Shown here piece after piece: positions 51,577-59,857 of a DNA stretch of 64,000 nt; position 1 is the first letter of the stretch, and each line of letters begins with the position of its first letter. The notes beneath the pieces are model-generated. The model worked only from the letters and a program-made list of their open reading frames with translations, searched no databases and was not told the DNA's origin. This DNA comes from JABMNT01 sp048262655 (GTDB lineage: Bacteria; Pseudomonadota; Alphaproteobacteria; Rhodospirillales; Casp-alpha2), in contig JBLXEY010000004.1 in NCBI GenBank assembly GCA_048262655.1, positions 310,001 to 374,000 on the forward strand, given 5' to 3'. Position numbers and translations under genes: made by a program.

Positions 51577-52824
51577 ATGACCGCGCCAAAAGAAACAATT
51601 GTTATCGGTGGCGGAATCATCGGGCTGGCCTGCGCCTATTTTTTAAACGCGCGGGGCCTGTCGGTTCGGGTTATCCATGCGGCGGGTCTTCATGAAAGTA
51701 CGTCTTGTGGCAACGCGGGTGGCGTCGCGACGGCTGAGATCATCCCGCTTTCAGGCCCCGCAACCCTTTTAAGCGCGCCAAAGTGGCTGTTCGATCCCCT
51801 AGGGCCATTGAGCATTCGCGCCTCCTATCTGCCGCGTTTGTTGCCTTGGTTCTGGCGCTTCATTCGTTCGGGAACACCCGCGAAGCGGCTCTATTTAGCC
51901 CGCGCGATGGCCGATCTTCTAAAGACAGCGCATGCTGATCATGCAGGCGTCTTAAAAGCCACTGGTTTGTCGCATTTATTACAAAAAAAGGGCACGCTTT
52001 TTGTCTATAAATCGGAGCGGGGCCTGAAGCGGGACCAAAAGGCCTGGGATATCAGAAGTTCCTGCGGCATTGAGTATGAGACCCTGGATCGTTCGGGTAT
52101 TCTTCAGTTTGAGCCTGCCTTGGGACCTTTGGCGACATGTGGTCACCGGGTTGAGGACTGGGCCCATTATCGGGACCCGGCAGAACTGGTGACGGGGCTT
52201 GCGGCCTATCTTCGCACGCAAGGTGTCGCGTTCGAGCAGGGGCATGTCGCGAACGTCAATGCGGCACCGTCGCAGAAAACGCGCGTTGTCTTGGCGGACG
52301 GACGGTCTCTTGAGGCGGAAAACATTGTTCTGGCGACGGGGGCTTGGTCGACGGAACTGGCGGCGCAGCTTGGATCAAAAGTCGTTTTGGAATCGGAGCG
52401 CGGCTATAACACAACCCTGCCTGATCCGGGTGTTGATATTCGATCCTTCGTCACTTTCTCCGAAGACTTTTTTGTAATGACGCCCATGCAGATGGGATTG
52501 CGAATTGGCGGCGCTGTTGAATTTGCCGGATTGAAAGCGCCGGAAAACTTCAAGCGTTCGAAAGCTCTGGTAACATTAGCGAAATCTTATTTGCCAAATC
52601 TTAACACCAAAGGTGGGACTGAATGGATGGGGCATCGACCTTCAACACCGGATTCGGTTCCTGTCATTAGTGCGTCGCCTCTTCATCAGAACGTGTTTTT
52701 CGCATTCGGCCATGGGCACCTCGGGCTGACCGGAAGCATGACGACAGGGCGATTGATTTCCGAGCTGGTCGCAAAAGAAACACCGACAACGGATCTCACG
52801 CCATTCAGAATTGATCGCTTTTAA
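51577..52824 (+). CDS. FAD-dependent D-amino acid dehydrogenase (probable D-hydroxyproline dehydrogenase)
   Basis: A 415-residue DadA-like flavoprotein. The FAD-binding GGGIIGLACAYFLNARG motif starts at residue 11, CGNAGGVATAEIIPLSGP follows, and the C-terminal GHGHLGLTGSMTTGRLISEL closes the FAD site. The frame runs 33 codons upstream into the deaminase gene, but ATG 51577 lies just after its stop and fits the family. It should oxidise cis-4-hydroxy-D-proline made by the epimerase to the pyrroline substrate of the deaminase. It is the middle gene of three. Confidence 0.9.
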   Translation: MTAPKETIVIGGGIIGLACAYFLNARGLSVRVIHAAGLHESTSCGNAGGVATAEIIPLSGPATLLSAPKWLFDPLGPLSIRASYLPRLLPWFWRFIRSGTPAKRLYLARAMADLLKTAHADHAGVLKATGLSHLLQKKGTLFVYKSERGLKRDQKAWDIRSSCGIEYETLDRSGILQFEPALGPLATCGHRVEDWAHYRDPAELVTGLAAYLRTQGVAFEQGHVANVNAAPSQKTRVVLADGRSLEAENIVLATGAWSTELAAQLGSKVVLESERGYNTTLPDPGVDIRSFVTFSEDFFVMTPMQMGLRIGGAVEFAGLKAPENFKRSKALVTLAKSYLPNLNTKGGTEWMGHRPSTPDSVPVISASPLHQNVFFAFGHGHLGLTGSMTTGRLISELVAKETPTTDLTPFRIDRF

Positions 52825-52842
52825 CCAGACGGAGGAGACACG

Positions 52843-53844
52843 GTGACACGCCATACTTTTGACTGCATTGATGCGCATACCTGTGGCAATCCGGTTCGTG
52901 TGGTGGCTGCGGGCGGGCCGGAGTTAGCGGGCGCCAATATGATTGAGCGCCGTCAGGATTTTCTGGCGCATCATGACTGGGTCCGAACGGGTTTGATGTT
53001 TGAGCCGCGTGGTCATGAGGTGATGTCGGGGAGCATTCTTTATCCGTCCACCCGTGACGACTGTGATGTTGCGATCTTGTTTATTGAGGTCAGCGGTTGC
53101 CTGCCCATGTGCGGGCACGGGACCATTGGCACAGTTACCGTGGCGATTGAAGAAGGGTTGGTTGTGCCGAAAACGGAAGGCGTGTTGCGTTTGGATACAC
53201 CTGCCGGTGTCGTCGAGGCACGGTACGAACGGGACGGTGCGCGCGTCCGTTCTGTTCGGTTGCGCAATATCCCGTCTTATTTACATGCGCGCGGTTTAAA
53301 AATTGACGCGCCAGGCCTTGGTGAAATTACCTTCGACATTGCCTATGGAGGTAATTTTTATGCGATTATCGAACCACAAGAAAATGTATGCGATATGGCC
53401 GACATGTCGCCGGGAGATATCCAAAGGTTAAGCCCCCTGATCAGGACCCGGATCAACGAAGAATTTTCATGCGTGCACCCTGAAGCACCTGCAATCAATG
53501 GCCTGTCCCATATCATGTGGACGGGAAAACCAACGAAAGCAAATTCAACCGCACGCAATGCGGTCTTTTATGGCGATAAAGCCATCGACCGCTCCCCGTG
53601 TGGAACCGGAACGTCTGCCCGCATGGCCCAATGGGCGGCCCGCGGTGATTTGCAGCAGGGCCAGGAATTTGTGCACGAAAGCATTATCGGCAGTCAATTT
53701 ATTGGCCGCATTGAAGAAATCACATCGGTTGGTGATTTCCCTGCCATCGTTCCCTCCATTGAAGGCTGGGCTCATATCCACGGCATCAATAAAATATTCA
53801 TTGATGACCAAGACCCGTTTGCGCACGGGTTTCTGGTGACATAG
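52843..53844 (+). CDS. 4-hydroxyproline 2-epimerase (proline racemase family)
   Basis: A 333-residue enzyme interconverting trans-4-hydroxy-L-proline and cis-4-hydroxy-D-proline. Both catalytic Cys are present: Cys90 in MCGHGTIGT and Cys253 in DRSPCGTGTSAR. This separates it from the trans-3-hydroxyproline dehydratase branch, which has Thr at the second place. The start is GTG with a strong GGAGGAG site. As the third gene after the deaminase and the dehydrogenase, it would supply the first step of the pathway. Confidence 0.93.
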   Translation: MTRHTFDCIDAHTCGNPVRVVAAGGPELAGANMIERRQDFLAHHDWVRTGLMFEPRGHEVMSGSILYPSTRDDCDVAILFIEVSGCLPMCGHGTIGTVTVAIEEGLVVPKTEGVLRLDTPAGVVEARYERDGARVRSVRLRNIPSYLHARGLKIDAPGLGEITFDIAYGGNFYAIIEPQENVCDMADMSPGDIQRLSPLIRTRINEEFSCVHPEAPAINGLSHIMWTGKPTKANSTARNAVFYGDKAIDRSPCGTGTSARMAQWAARGDLQQGQEFVHESIIGSQFIGRIEEITSVGDFPAIVPSIEGWAHIHGINKIFIDDQDPFAHGFLVT

Positions 53845-53869
53845 CCCGGTAAGAAAATAAGGAAAAGAA

Positions 53870-55192
53870 TTAGCCGCGGATAAAGTGGAGATCTCTGAAC
53901 TCGGACCGATGATAAGCCACTTTTTTGGCAAGGCTGTCGCTGTCATTTGTAATGAGCGCCTGCGCGATCAAATCTGCCAGCATTTCCACATGATCGACAG
54001 TGATGCCCCAGCGGACCAGTTCGGGTGCGCCCATTCTCAGGCCATTTAAGTCACCCTCTACCGGCGCAACTGGCAAACCAATGCCGCAGGCCAGGAACCC
54101 GGATTTCCGTAATTTTTTGGAAGCCGCCTGACCGCCGCCATAGGCCGCCGCTTCGATAGCGAATTGATGAGACTGCGTGAAATCTTTGTTTTCGCCAAAA
54201 ACCGGCACGCCTTTTTCGTGCAGTGCCGCGGCCAATCCTTGCGAAACATCTATCATCGTTTGTGCATAGTCTTTTCCATATTCACGCCAATCGAGCAAAC
54301 TGAGCGCCAGCGCGGCGGCCTTGCCTGCATCGAAGTTTGCCGTCATGCCCGGAAAGGCTACGCGATCGAGTTTTTCAGCAAGGGCGGCATCATTGGTGAC
54401 AATCAAACCGCCAGCCGGGCCACCCAGGCTTTTATAGGTACTCATGGTCATCAGGTGTGCGCCTTCGGCGATGGGGCTGGGCCACGCTCCACCGGCGATA
54501 ATGCCGCATTGATGAGCCGCATCGAACATAACCTTGGCCCCACAGGCGTCGGCAATCTCTCGAATTTCACGAACCGGATGTGGGGTCAAATTAAGGCTGC
54601 CGCCTATGGTGATCAGCTTCGGTTGTACCGTTTTTGCTAATTGGGCAAGGCCCTCAAGGTCAACGGTGTAGCCATCTTCACTGATTGGGGCTTCATGAAT
54701 ATCAAGGCCAAACAGTCCGGCGCAGCCGCCCTTGTGGTGCGTCACATGACCGCCGATTGACGCGGGCGGTACAATGATGGAATCGCCCGGCTGACAGGTC
54801 ACCATAAATCCGTAAAGGTTCGCCATGGCACCGGACGCGACGCGGATTTCAGCAAATTGCGTGTTGAAAATCTCGGCGCTGAGTTCAGAAGCGATCACTT
54901 CAATTTCTTCAATGGCCTCTAGACCCATTTCATATTTGTCCCCCGGATAGCCTAAGGAAGGGCGGGAGCCCAGACCTTGAGAAAGGACGGCTTCCGCACG
55001 CGGGTTCATGACGTTTGTTGCCGGGTTCAGGTTAAAGCAATCGCGTTCATGAATATTCCGATTTTCTTCGACCAAGCGATCAATGCGGGTTTCGAGAGAT
55101 TTTGAACTGGATGCACTGGTGATATCTGCCAGATGCTGGATATACGTATCACATATCTCCGGCACCCATTTTCTGGAAGTCATTGCGGTCAT
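53870..55192 (-). CDS. SHMT-family PLP enzyme, probably a β-hydroxy amino acid aldolase
   Basis: About 440 residues, fold type I, close to glycine hydroxymethyltransferase: SGAMANLYGFMVTCQPGDSI, VMFDAAHQCGIIAGG, and the PLP Lys in STYKSLGGPAGG. It departs from true SHMT at key places: the Thr-His before the PLP Lys is Thr-Tyr, and the Arg-Gly-Pro-Arg loop after it is Gly-Gly-Pro-Ala. This suggests a different substrate or loss of folate use. ATG 55192 has GGAG 8 bases before; a GTG at 55201 is the longer option. It faces the hydroxyproline operon and is divergent from a LysR gene, its likely regulator. Confidence 0.8.
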   Translation of the reverse strand: MTAMTSRKWVPEICDTYIQHLADITSASSSKSLETRIDRLVEENRNIHERDCFNLNPATNVMNPRAEAVLSQGLGSRPSLGYPGDKYEMGLEAIEEIEVIASELSAEIFNTQFAEIRVASGAMANLYGFMVTCQPGDSIIVPPASIGGHVTHHKGGCAGLFGLDIHEAPISEDGYTVDLEGLAQLAKTVQPKLITIGGSLNLTPHPVREIREIADACGAKVMFDAAHQCGIIAGGAWPSPIAEGAHLMTMSTYKSLGGPAGGLIVTNDAALAEKLDRVAFPGMTANFDAGKAAALALSLLDWREYGKDYAQTMIDVSQGLAAALHEKGVPVFGENKDFTQSHQFAIEAAAYGGGQAASKKLRKSGFLACGIGLPVAPVEGDLNGLRMGAPELVRWGITVDHVEMLADLIAQALITNDSDSLAKKVAYHRSEFRDLHFIRG

Positions 55193-55296
55193 TATTGGCA
55201 CTCCTGTCTCTAGCCTTGTGGCTACTTAACCGGGATTGACCAACGGGTGCAAACCAGATTAAATAAAAATACGCATAGAAAAACTAGGCCTTAATT

Positions 55297-56187
55297 ATGG
55301 TTGCTCCTCCCCGTCCGAAAGGGCCGCCGCTCAATGCCTTGCGTGCTTTTGAAGCCGCGGCACGTCTGGGCGGGTTTGCGGCTGCAGCAAACGAACTTTC
55401 GGTAACTCCGGGTGCTGTCGCACAACACATCAAATCCCTTGAAGTTTGGTTGGGCGCAGACCTTTTTGAACGGAAGTCTCAAGGAGTTCAAATCAGCAAG
55501 CTTGGCCGCAGTGTTCTAGACGATTTTTGTGACGCGTTTGACCGTCTGGGCGAGGCCACCGATAAACTTCGCAATCTTGCACCTAGAACCGAAATTCGAA
55601 TTGCGACACTCCCGAGTATCGCGCAACTTTGGTTGTCGCCGCGTATGCCCATTATCAGACAAGCTGTGCCTGATACCCTTGTCTCGATAATTGCGACAGA
55701 GACTGCGCCTAATCTGCTCCGAGAACCGATCGATTTGAACTTGTTTTTTGATGACGGTGGCGAGCAACCGAATTCCTTGGTTATCGCACCGGATTTTATT
55801 TACCCGGTATGTGCGCCTGCTTATGCGGTCGGTATTAAAACGGTCGACGACCTGGCCAATAAACTTTTTTTGCATGATTCGTCGTGGTCGGAAGACTGGT
55901 CCGTATGGTTACAGGCGCAGGAGATTGCTCACGAGATCGATACCCGGGGGCCATCTTACTCTCTCTATTCGCTCGCGTTAGAAGAGGCCGTTAACGGAGG
56001 CGGCATTTTAATGGGGCACGATGTCCTTGTCAGAGACCACATTGAAAAGGCACAGTTGGTCGCTTTATTTGAGCGTTCCGTACCACTTGATCGTCGCTTA
56101 ACAGTTTCATCGGCAAAGCGACCCGATGAATCGTCTGCTTTGTTTCAAGTTGTTCAATGCCTCTTAAAATCCACAATAAATCGTTGA
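55297..56187 (+). CDS. LysR-family transcriptional regulator (GcvA-like)
   Basis: A 296-residue regulator. The N-terminal helix-turn-helix (LNALRAFEAAARLGGFAAAANELSVTPGAVAQHIKSLE) and the periplasmic-binding-like effector domain (about 95–290) have GcvA-type features such as the SWSEDWSVWLQA segment. It is divergent from the SHMT-like gene across 95–105 bases and upstream of the SMP-30 operon, so it may control either or both. A glycine or serine-like effector would fit GcvA relatives, by inference. Confidence 0.92.
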   Translation: MVAPPRPKGPPLNALRAFEAAARLGGFAAAANELSVTPGAVAQHIKSLEVWLGADLFERKSQGVQISKLGRSVLDDFCDAFDRLGEATDKLRNLAPRTEIRIATLPSIAQLWLSPRMPIIRQAVPDTLVSIIATETAPNLLREPIDLNLFFDDGGEQPNSLVIAPDFIYPVCAPAYAVGIKTVDDLANKLFLHDSSWSEDWSVWLQAQEIAHEIDTRGPSYSLYSLALEEAVNGGGILMGHDVLVRDHIEKAQLVALFERSVPLDRRLTVSSAKRPDESSALFQVVQCLLKSTINR

Positions 56188-56266
56188 GGTGAGGCTGTCG
56201 TCGGTTGACTCGGCATGAAATAACGAATACATTAACGTATGCATTAATTCTCGTTTGAGCCTTTTT

Positions 56267-57241
56267 ATGAGCCCCATAAGAATAGATATTGACGCCTTAA
56301 CCTTTATTGGTGAGGAGCTGACCCGGCCTGAATGCGTCCTTGCGGTGCAATCTGGGCACTTGTGTGTCGCGGACTTCAGAGGCGGTGTTTCGATCATTCA
56401 TCCCCGGGGTGAGGTTGAAACCATTCTGGCACAAGGAACGGATTTTGTTCCCAAACCCAACGGTATTTGTATTCAAGCAGATGGTTCCTTTCTTATGGCC
56501 CACCTGGGGGCTGAAGATGGCGGTGTCTATCACCTGAGCCGTAACGGCCAATTAAAACCGTTCCTTTTGGAAGTCGATGGCGTTGAGCTACCACCGGCAA
56601 ACTATGTGCACAGGGATCTGCAGGGCCGGGTTTGGGTGACCGTCAGTACGCGTCAGATCCCCCGCGCCCTTGGGTACCGTCACGATATTGCGGACGGGTT
56701 TATTGTTCTGGTCGATGATCGTGGCGCACGCATTGTTGCTGATGGCTTGGGCTACACCAATGAATGCATTGTCCATCCGAACGGCCATCAGCTTTATGTA
56801 AACGAAACGTTTCAAAAACGGCTTTCAAAATTCGAGATTGCCGCAGACGGGTCGCTTACAAACAAAACAACGGTTGCCGATTTTGGCCCTGGGACTTTTC
56901 CTGATGGTTTGACTTTCGATGTCGAAGGGGCTGTCTGGATTACCAGTATCGTCAGCAACCGGGTCATACGCATTTTACCGGATGGCACGCAGCAACTCAT
57001 TCTTGAGGATCATGACCCGGATCATGTGGCCAAGGCGGAATCTGCATTTCAGGCAGGAAAAATGGGCCGTCCCCATCTCGATATCGCATCTGGAAAACGC
57101 TTGAAAAACATCTCAAGTCTTGCGTTTGGAGGGGCCGATCTAAAAACGGCCTATCTTGGCTGTTTGCTCGGTGATCAGATCGCGACTTTCACATCTCCCG
57201 TTGCCGGCCATCCGCCGAGCCACTGGACCGTTAACTTATAA
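56267..57241 (+). CDS. SMP-30/gluconolactonase-like family protein
   Basis: A 324-residue six-bladed β-propeller hydrolase by family: FVPKPNGICIQADGSFLMAHLGAEDGGVY, YTNECIVHPNGHQLYVNET and FPDGLTFDVEGAVWITS carry the repeated metal-site residues (Asn and Asp). No signal peptide. ATG 56267 is preferred to the TTG at 56255. It opens a three-gene operon with a β-decarboxylating dehydrogenase and a Gfo/Idh oxidoreductase. Lactone hydrolysis of a sugar-acid product is a reasonable role. Two CATTAA direct repeats, 12 bases apart, lie at 56230 and 56242. Confidence 0.85.
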   Translation: MSPIRIDIDALTFIGEELTRPECVLAVQSGHLCVADFRGGVSIIHPRGEVETILAQGTDFVPKPNGICIQADGSFLMAHLGAEDGGVYHLSRNGQLKPFLLEVDGVELPPANYVHRDLQGRVWVTVSTRQIPRALGYRHDIADGFIVLVDDRGARIVADGLGYTNECIVHPNGHQLYVNETFQKRLSKFEIAADGSLTNKTTVADFGPGTFPDGLTFDVEGAVWITSIVSNRVIRILPDGTQQLILEDHDPDHVAKAESAFQAGKMGRPHLDIASGKRLKNISSLAFGGADLKTAYLGCLLGDQIATFTSPVAGHPPSHWTVNL

Positions 57242-57265
57242 TTTTACCTAGAGAGGAACTCACTA

Positions 57266-58372
57266 ATGGATAACGAAAAAACGTTCTCGGTCGCCGTCAT
57301 GCCGGGTGATGGTATTGGCACAGAAATCATGACGCCATGCCTTGAGGTGATGTCAGCGGCAATGGAACGTGTAGGTGGCATAAAAATGGATTTCACGACC
57401 ATTGAAGCAGGGGCTACATGTTACACAAAACACGGCGATGCGTTCCCGGAAGAATCGCAAAAAATTGCAAAATCTGCTGACGCTATTTTGCTCGGTGCAA
57501 TGGGCTTGCCGTCGGTTCGGTATCCAAATGGTACGGAGATTGCCCCCCAGTTGGATTTGCGTTTTGATTTGGGGCTTTATGCCGGCGTCCGTCCCTTTCG
57601 CGCGGTTCCGGGCATTCCTATTCCTCTGGCTGACCCGCGCGCCAAGGATATCGATTTTGTCCTGATCCGCGAATCAACCGAAGGGCTGTTTGCATCGCAT
57701 GGAAAGGGTACGGTAGAGGACGATCAAATTGCCAAGGAAACGCTGGTTATCACCCGTGATGTTTCCGAGCGCCTATTTGATTTCTCGTTCGAGCTAGCCC
57801 GTCAAAGAAAAGCCAAAGGCTCTGAAGGCAAAGTCAGTTGCATCGACAAGGCCAACGTCTTTATGGCTTTTGCTTTTTTCAGAAAAATATTTGATGAACG
57901 CGCGGCGCTTAACAAGGACCTGATCGCGGATCACGCCTACATTGATGCAACGGCGCTGAATATGGTGCGCAGCCCTTTGTCATTTGACGTTATGGTTACG
58001 GAAAATATGTTCGGGGATATCCTATCTGATCTGGGTGCGGCCCTGGTTGGTGGAATGGGGATGGCTCCTTCTGCGGATATTGGCGATGACCATGCGGTCT
58101 TCCAGCCATGCCACGGCAGTGCGCCGGATATCATGGGGCAAGGCAAAGCCAATCCAACGGCAATGTTTATGTCGGGTGCCATGATGCTTGAGTGGTTAGG
58201 CAATACCCACCAGGTTGGCGATTGTAACAAGGCTGCTGATTTGCTGAACGCCGCCATCGATCACGCCTACAGTCAGGGTAATTTGATGCCCTTTGAACTC
58301 GGTGGTCAATCCGGTACGACGCCAATTACAGAGGCGGTCCTTGCGGCCTTTGATCACATCGACGCAGGCTAA
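57266..58372 (+). CDS. Isocitrate/isopropylmalate dehydrogenase family (tartrate/D-malate type)
   Basis: A 368-residue NAD-dependent β-decarboxylating dehydrogenase. MPGDGIGTEIMTPCLEV opens the fold; the substrate Arg cluster is in DLRFDLGLYAGVRPFR; the catalytic Tyr/Lys region is replaced by the usual RESTEGLFASHGKG, and the metal Asp lie in ENMFGDILSDLGAALVGGMGMAPSADIG. Its place in a catabolic operon rather than beside leuCD argues against LeuB; tartrate or D-malate dehydrogenase-like activity is more likely. AGAGAGGAA precedes the ATG. Confidence 0.88.
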   Translation: MDNEKTFSVAVMPGDGIGTEIMTPCLEVMSAAMERVGGIKMDFTTIEAGATCYTKHGDAFPEESQKIAKSADAILLGAMGLPSVRYPNGTEIAPQLDLRFDLGLYAGVRPFRAVPGIPIPLADPRAKDIDFVLIRESTEGLFASHGKGTVEDDQIAKETLVITRDVSERLFDFSFELARQRKAKGSEGKVSCIDKANVFMAFAFFRKIFDERAALNKDLIADHAYIDATALNMVRSPLSFDVMVTENMFGDILSDLGAALVGGMGMAPSADIGDDHAVFQPCHGSAPDIMGQGKANPTAMFMSGAMMLEWLGNTHQVGDCNKAADLLNAAIDHAYSQGNLMPFELGGQSGTTPITEAVLAAFDHIDAG

Positions 58373-58399
58373 GAGCAGACCCTTTGTTTAGGAAATAGA

Positions 58400-59431
58400 A
58401 TGAGCAAAACAATCCGTGTTGCTGCCGTTGGAATTGGCTATTTTAGCCAATTCCATTTGCAGGGTTGGTCAGATATTGAGCAAGCTGATTTGGTTGCGCT
58501 GTGTTCGCGTGATCAGGAAGCTCTCAATACCGCCGGGGATACATATAATGTTGCCGCGCGGTATACGGATTTGGAGACGATGCTGGATCAGGAGAACCCC
58601 GACCTTCTTGATATCATCACCCCTCCCGTCACCCATGTTCCATTTATCAAGGCTGCCTTTGAACGGGGGATTGCTGTGGTTTGCCAAAAGCCGTTTACGA
58701 CCAGTCTTGAGGAAGCTAATGCAATGGCAGACTTATCCGAAAAGGTTGGTTTACCGCTAATTGTCCACGAAAACTTTCGGTTTCAACCTTGGTACACCGA
58801 AATAAAAAAGAGGTTGGATGCAGGGGAACTTGGTGATCTGTATCAGATTACCTTCCGTTTGCGACCGGGCGACGGGCAAGGGAAAGAGGCCTATCTGGAT
58901 CGCCAGCCCTATTTTCAGAAAATGGACCGTTTTCTTGTTCATGAGACGGCCATCCACCAAATTGATGTGTTTAGATATTTATTCGGTGATGTCTCCGGCG
59001 TGACGGCTCGATTGGCAAAGGTAAATCCGGTTATCGCAGGTGAGGATGCCGGGTTGATGATCTTTGAGTTCAAGAACGGCTGCCGTGGGCTGTTCGATGG
59101 CAACAGATTGTCCGATCATGTTGCCGAAAACCGTCGTCTTACGATGGGTGAAGTTACCATCGAGGGAGCATTGGGGACGTTACGTTTAAATGGTGATGGG
59201 CAGTTGTTTATGCGTTCTCATGGGGACAATGAAGAACAAGAAATCATTTTCGAATGGCGCAATCGGGGGTTCGGTGGTGACTGTGTTTATCTGTTTGAAA
59301 AGCACGTGATCGCCCATTTGAGCGCAGGCATGCCGCTCATGAATACCGCGCGAGAATACTTAAATAATCTTGCTATTGAGGAGGCCGTCTACCAATCGCA
59401 GGCGGAAAATCGACACATCCTTATGCCTTGA
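58400..59431 (+). CDS. Gfo/Idh/MocA-family oxidoreductase
   Basis: A 343-residue NAD(P)-dependent dehydrogenase. The Rossmann domain starts VAAVGIGYFSQFHLQGW, the family's E-K-P motif appears as CQKPFTTSLEEA near 95, and the catalytic C-terminal domain includes the helix FLVHETAIHQIDVFRYLFG with the usual His and Asp. AGGAAATAG precedes the ATG. It is third in the SMP-30 operon and overlaps the ABM gene by 11 bases, tail to tail. The substrate is likely a polyol, inositol or sugar; not determinable. Confidence 0.9.
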   Translation: MSKTIRVAAVGIGYFSQFHLQGWSDIEQADLVALCSRDQEALNTAGDTYNVAARYTDLETMLDQENPDLLDIITPPVTHVPFIKAAFERGIAVVCQKPFTTSLEEANAMADLSEKVGLPLIVHENFRFQPWYTEIKKRLDAGELGDLYQITFRLRPGDGQGKEAYLDRQPYFQKMDRFLVHETAIHQIDVFRYLFGDVSGVTARLAKVNPVIAGEDAGLMIFEFKNGCRGLFDGNRLSDHVAENRRLTMGEVTIEGALGTLRLNGDGQLFMRSHGDNEEQEIIFEWRNRGFGGDCVYLFEKHVIAHLSAGMPLMNTAREYLNNLAIEEAVYQSQAENRHILMP

Positions 59432-59750
59432 TATCTTCAGGTCGCTTACTTTTAATATCGTAGTCACGGATGATTTCACCCACCCGTATGCGATAGTATT
59501 TGAAGACGCTGTCCTGGCCTTCGGCCTGGGCTTCTGAGTGGTCAATATGGGAATACCATCGCTGAACCGCCTCTTCATCCATCCAAAAGGACAGGGAAAG
59601 ATATTTCCCGTCATTATTCAGGCTCTGGAAGCGTTCCACGGAGACAAAGCCGTCTGTTCGCTCGAGTTCTTCGCGCAACGACGACGCAATATCGAAATAT
59701 CGATCAGCTTTTCCCTCTATCGGTTCGACTTCAAATATTACGACAATCAT
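59421..59750 (-). CDS. ABM-domain (antibiotic biosynthesis monooxygenase-like) protein
   Basis: A 109-residue dimeric ferredoxin-like fold protein: VVIFEVEPIEGKADRYFDIASSLREELERTDGFVSVERF is the typical ABM opening and SLSFWMDEEAVQRWYSHIDH the core. GGAG lies 8 bases before ATG 59750; the longer frame to 59843 is not supported. Such proteins act as cofactor-free monooxygenases, haem-degrading enzymes or with no known activity. Divergent from the serine ammonia-lyase gene. Confidence 0.85.
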   Translation of the reverse strand: MIVVIFEVEPIEGKADRYFDIASSLREELERTDGFVSVERFQSLNNDGKYLSLSFWMDEEAVQRWYSHIDHSEAQAEGQDSVFKYYRIRVGEIIRDYDIKSKRPEDIKA

Positions 59751-59857
59751 CAATAACTCCAAATTGGCGTCCGTTGGACATATTGTGTCGTAAAACGCCG
59801 AACTAAGCGATAGTTTATGAAGGCATAAATCAGTTTTATTCATATGGGGCGCATTTC

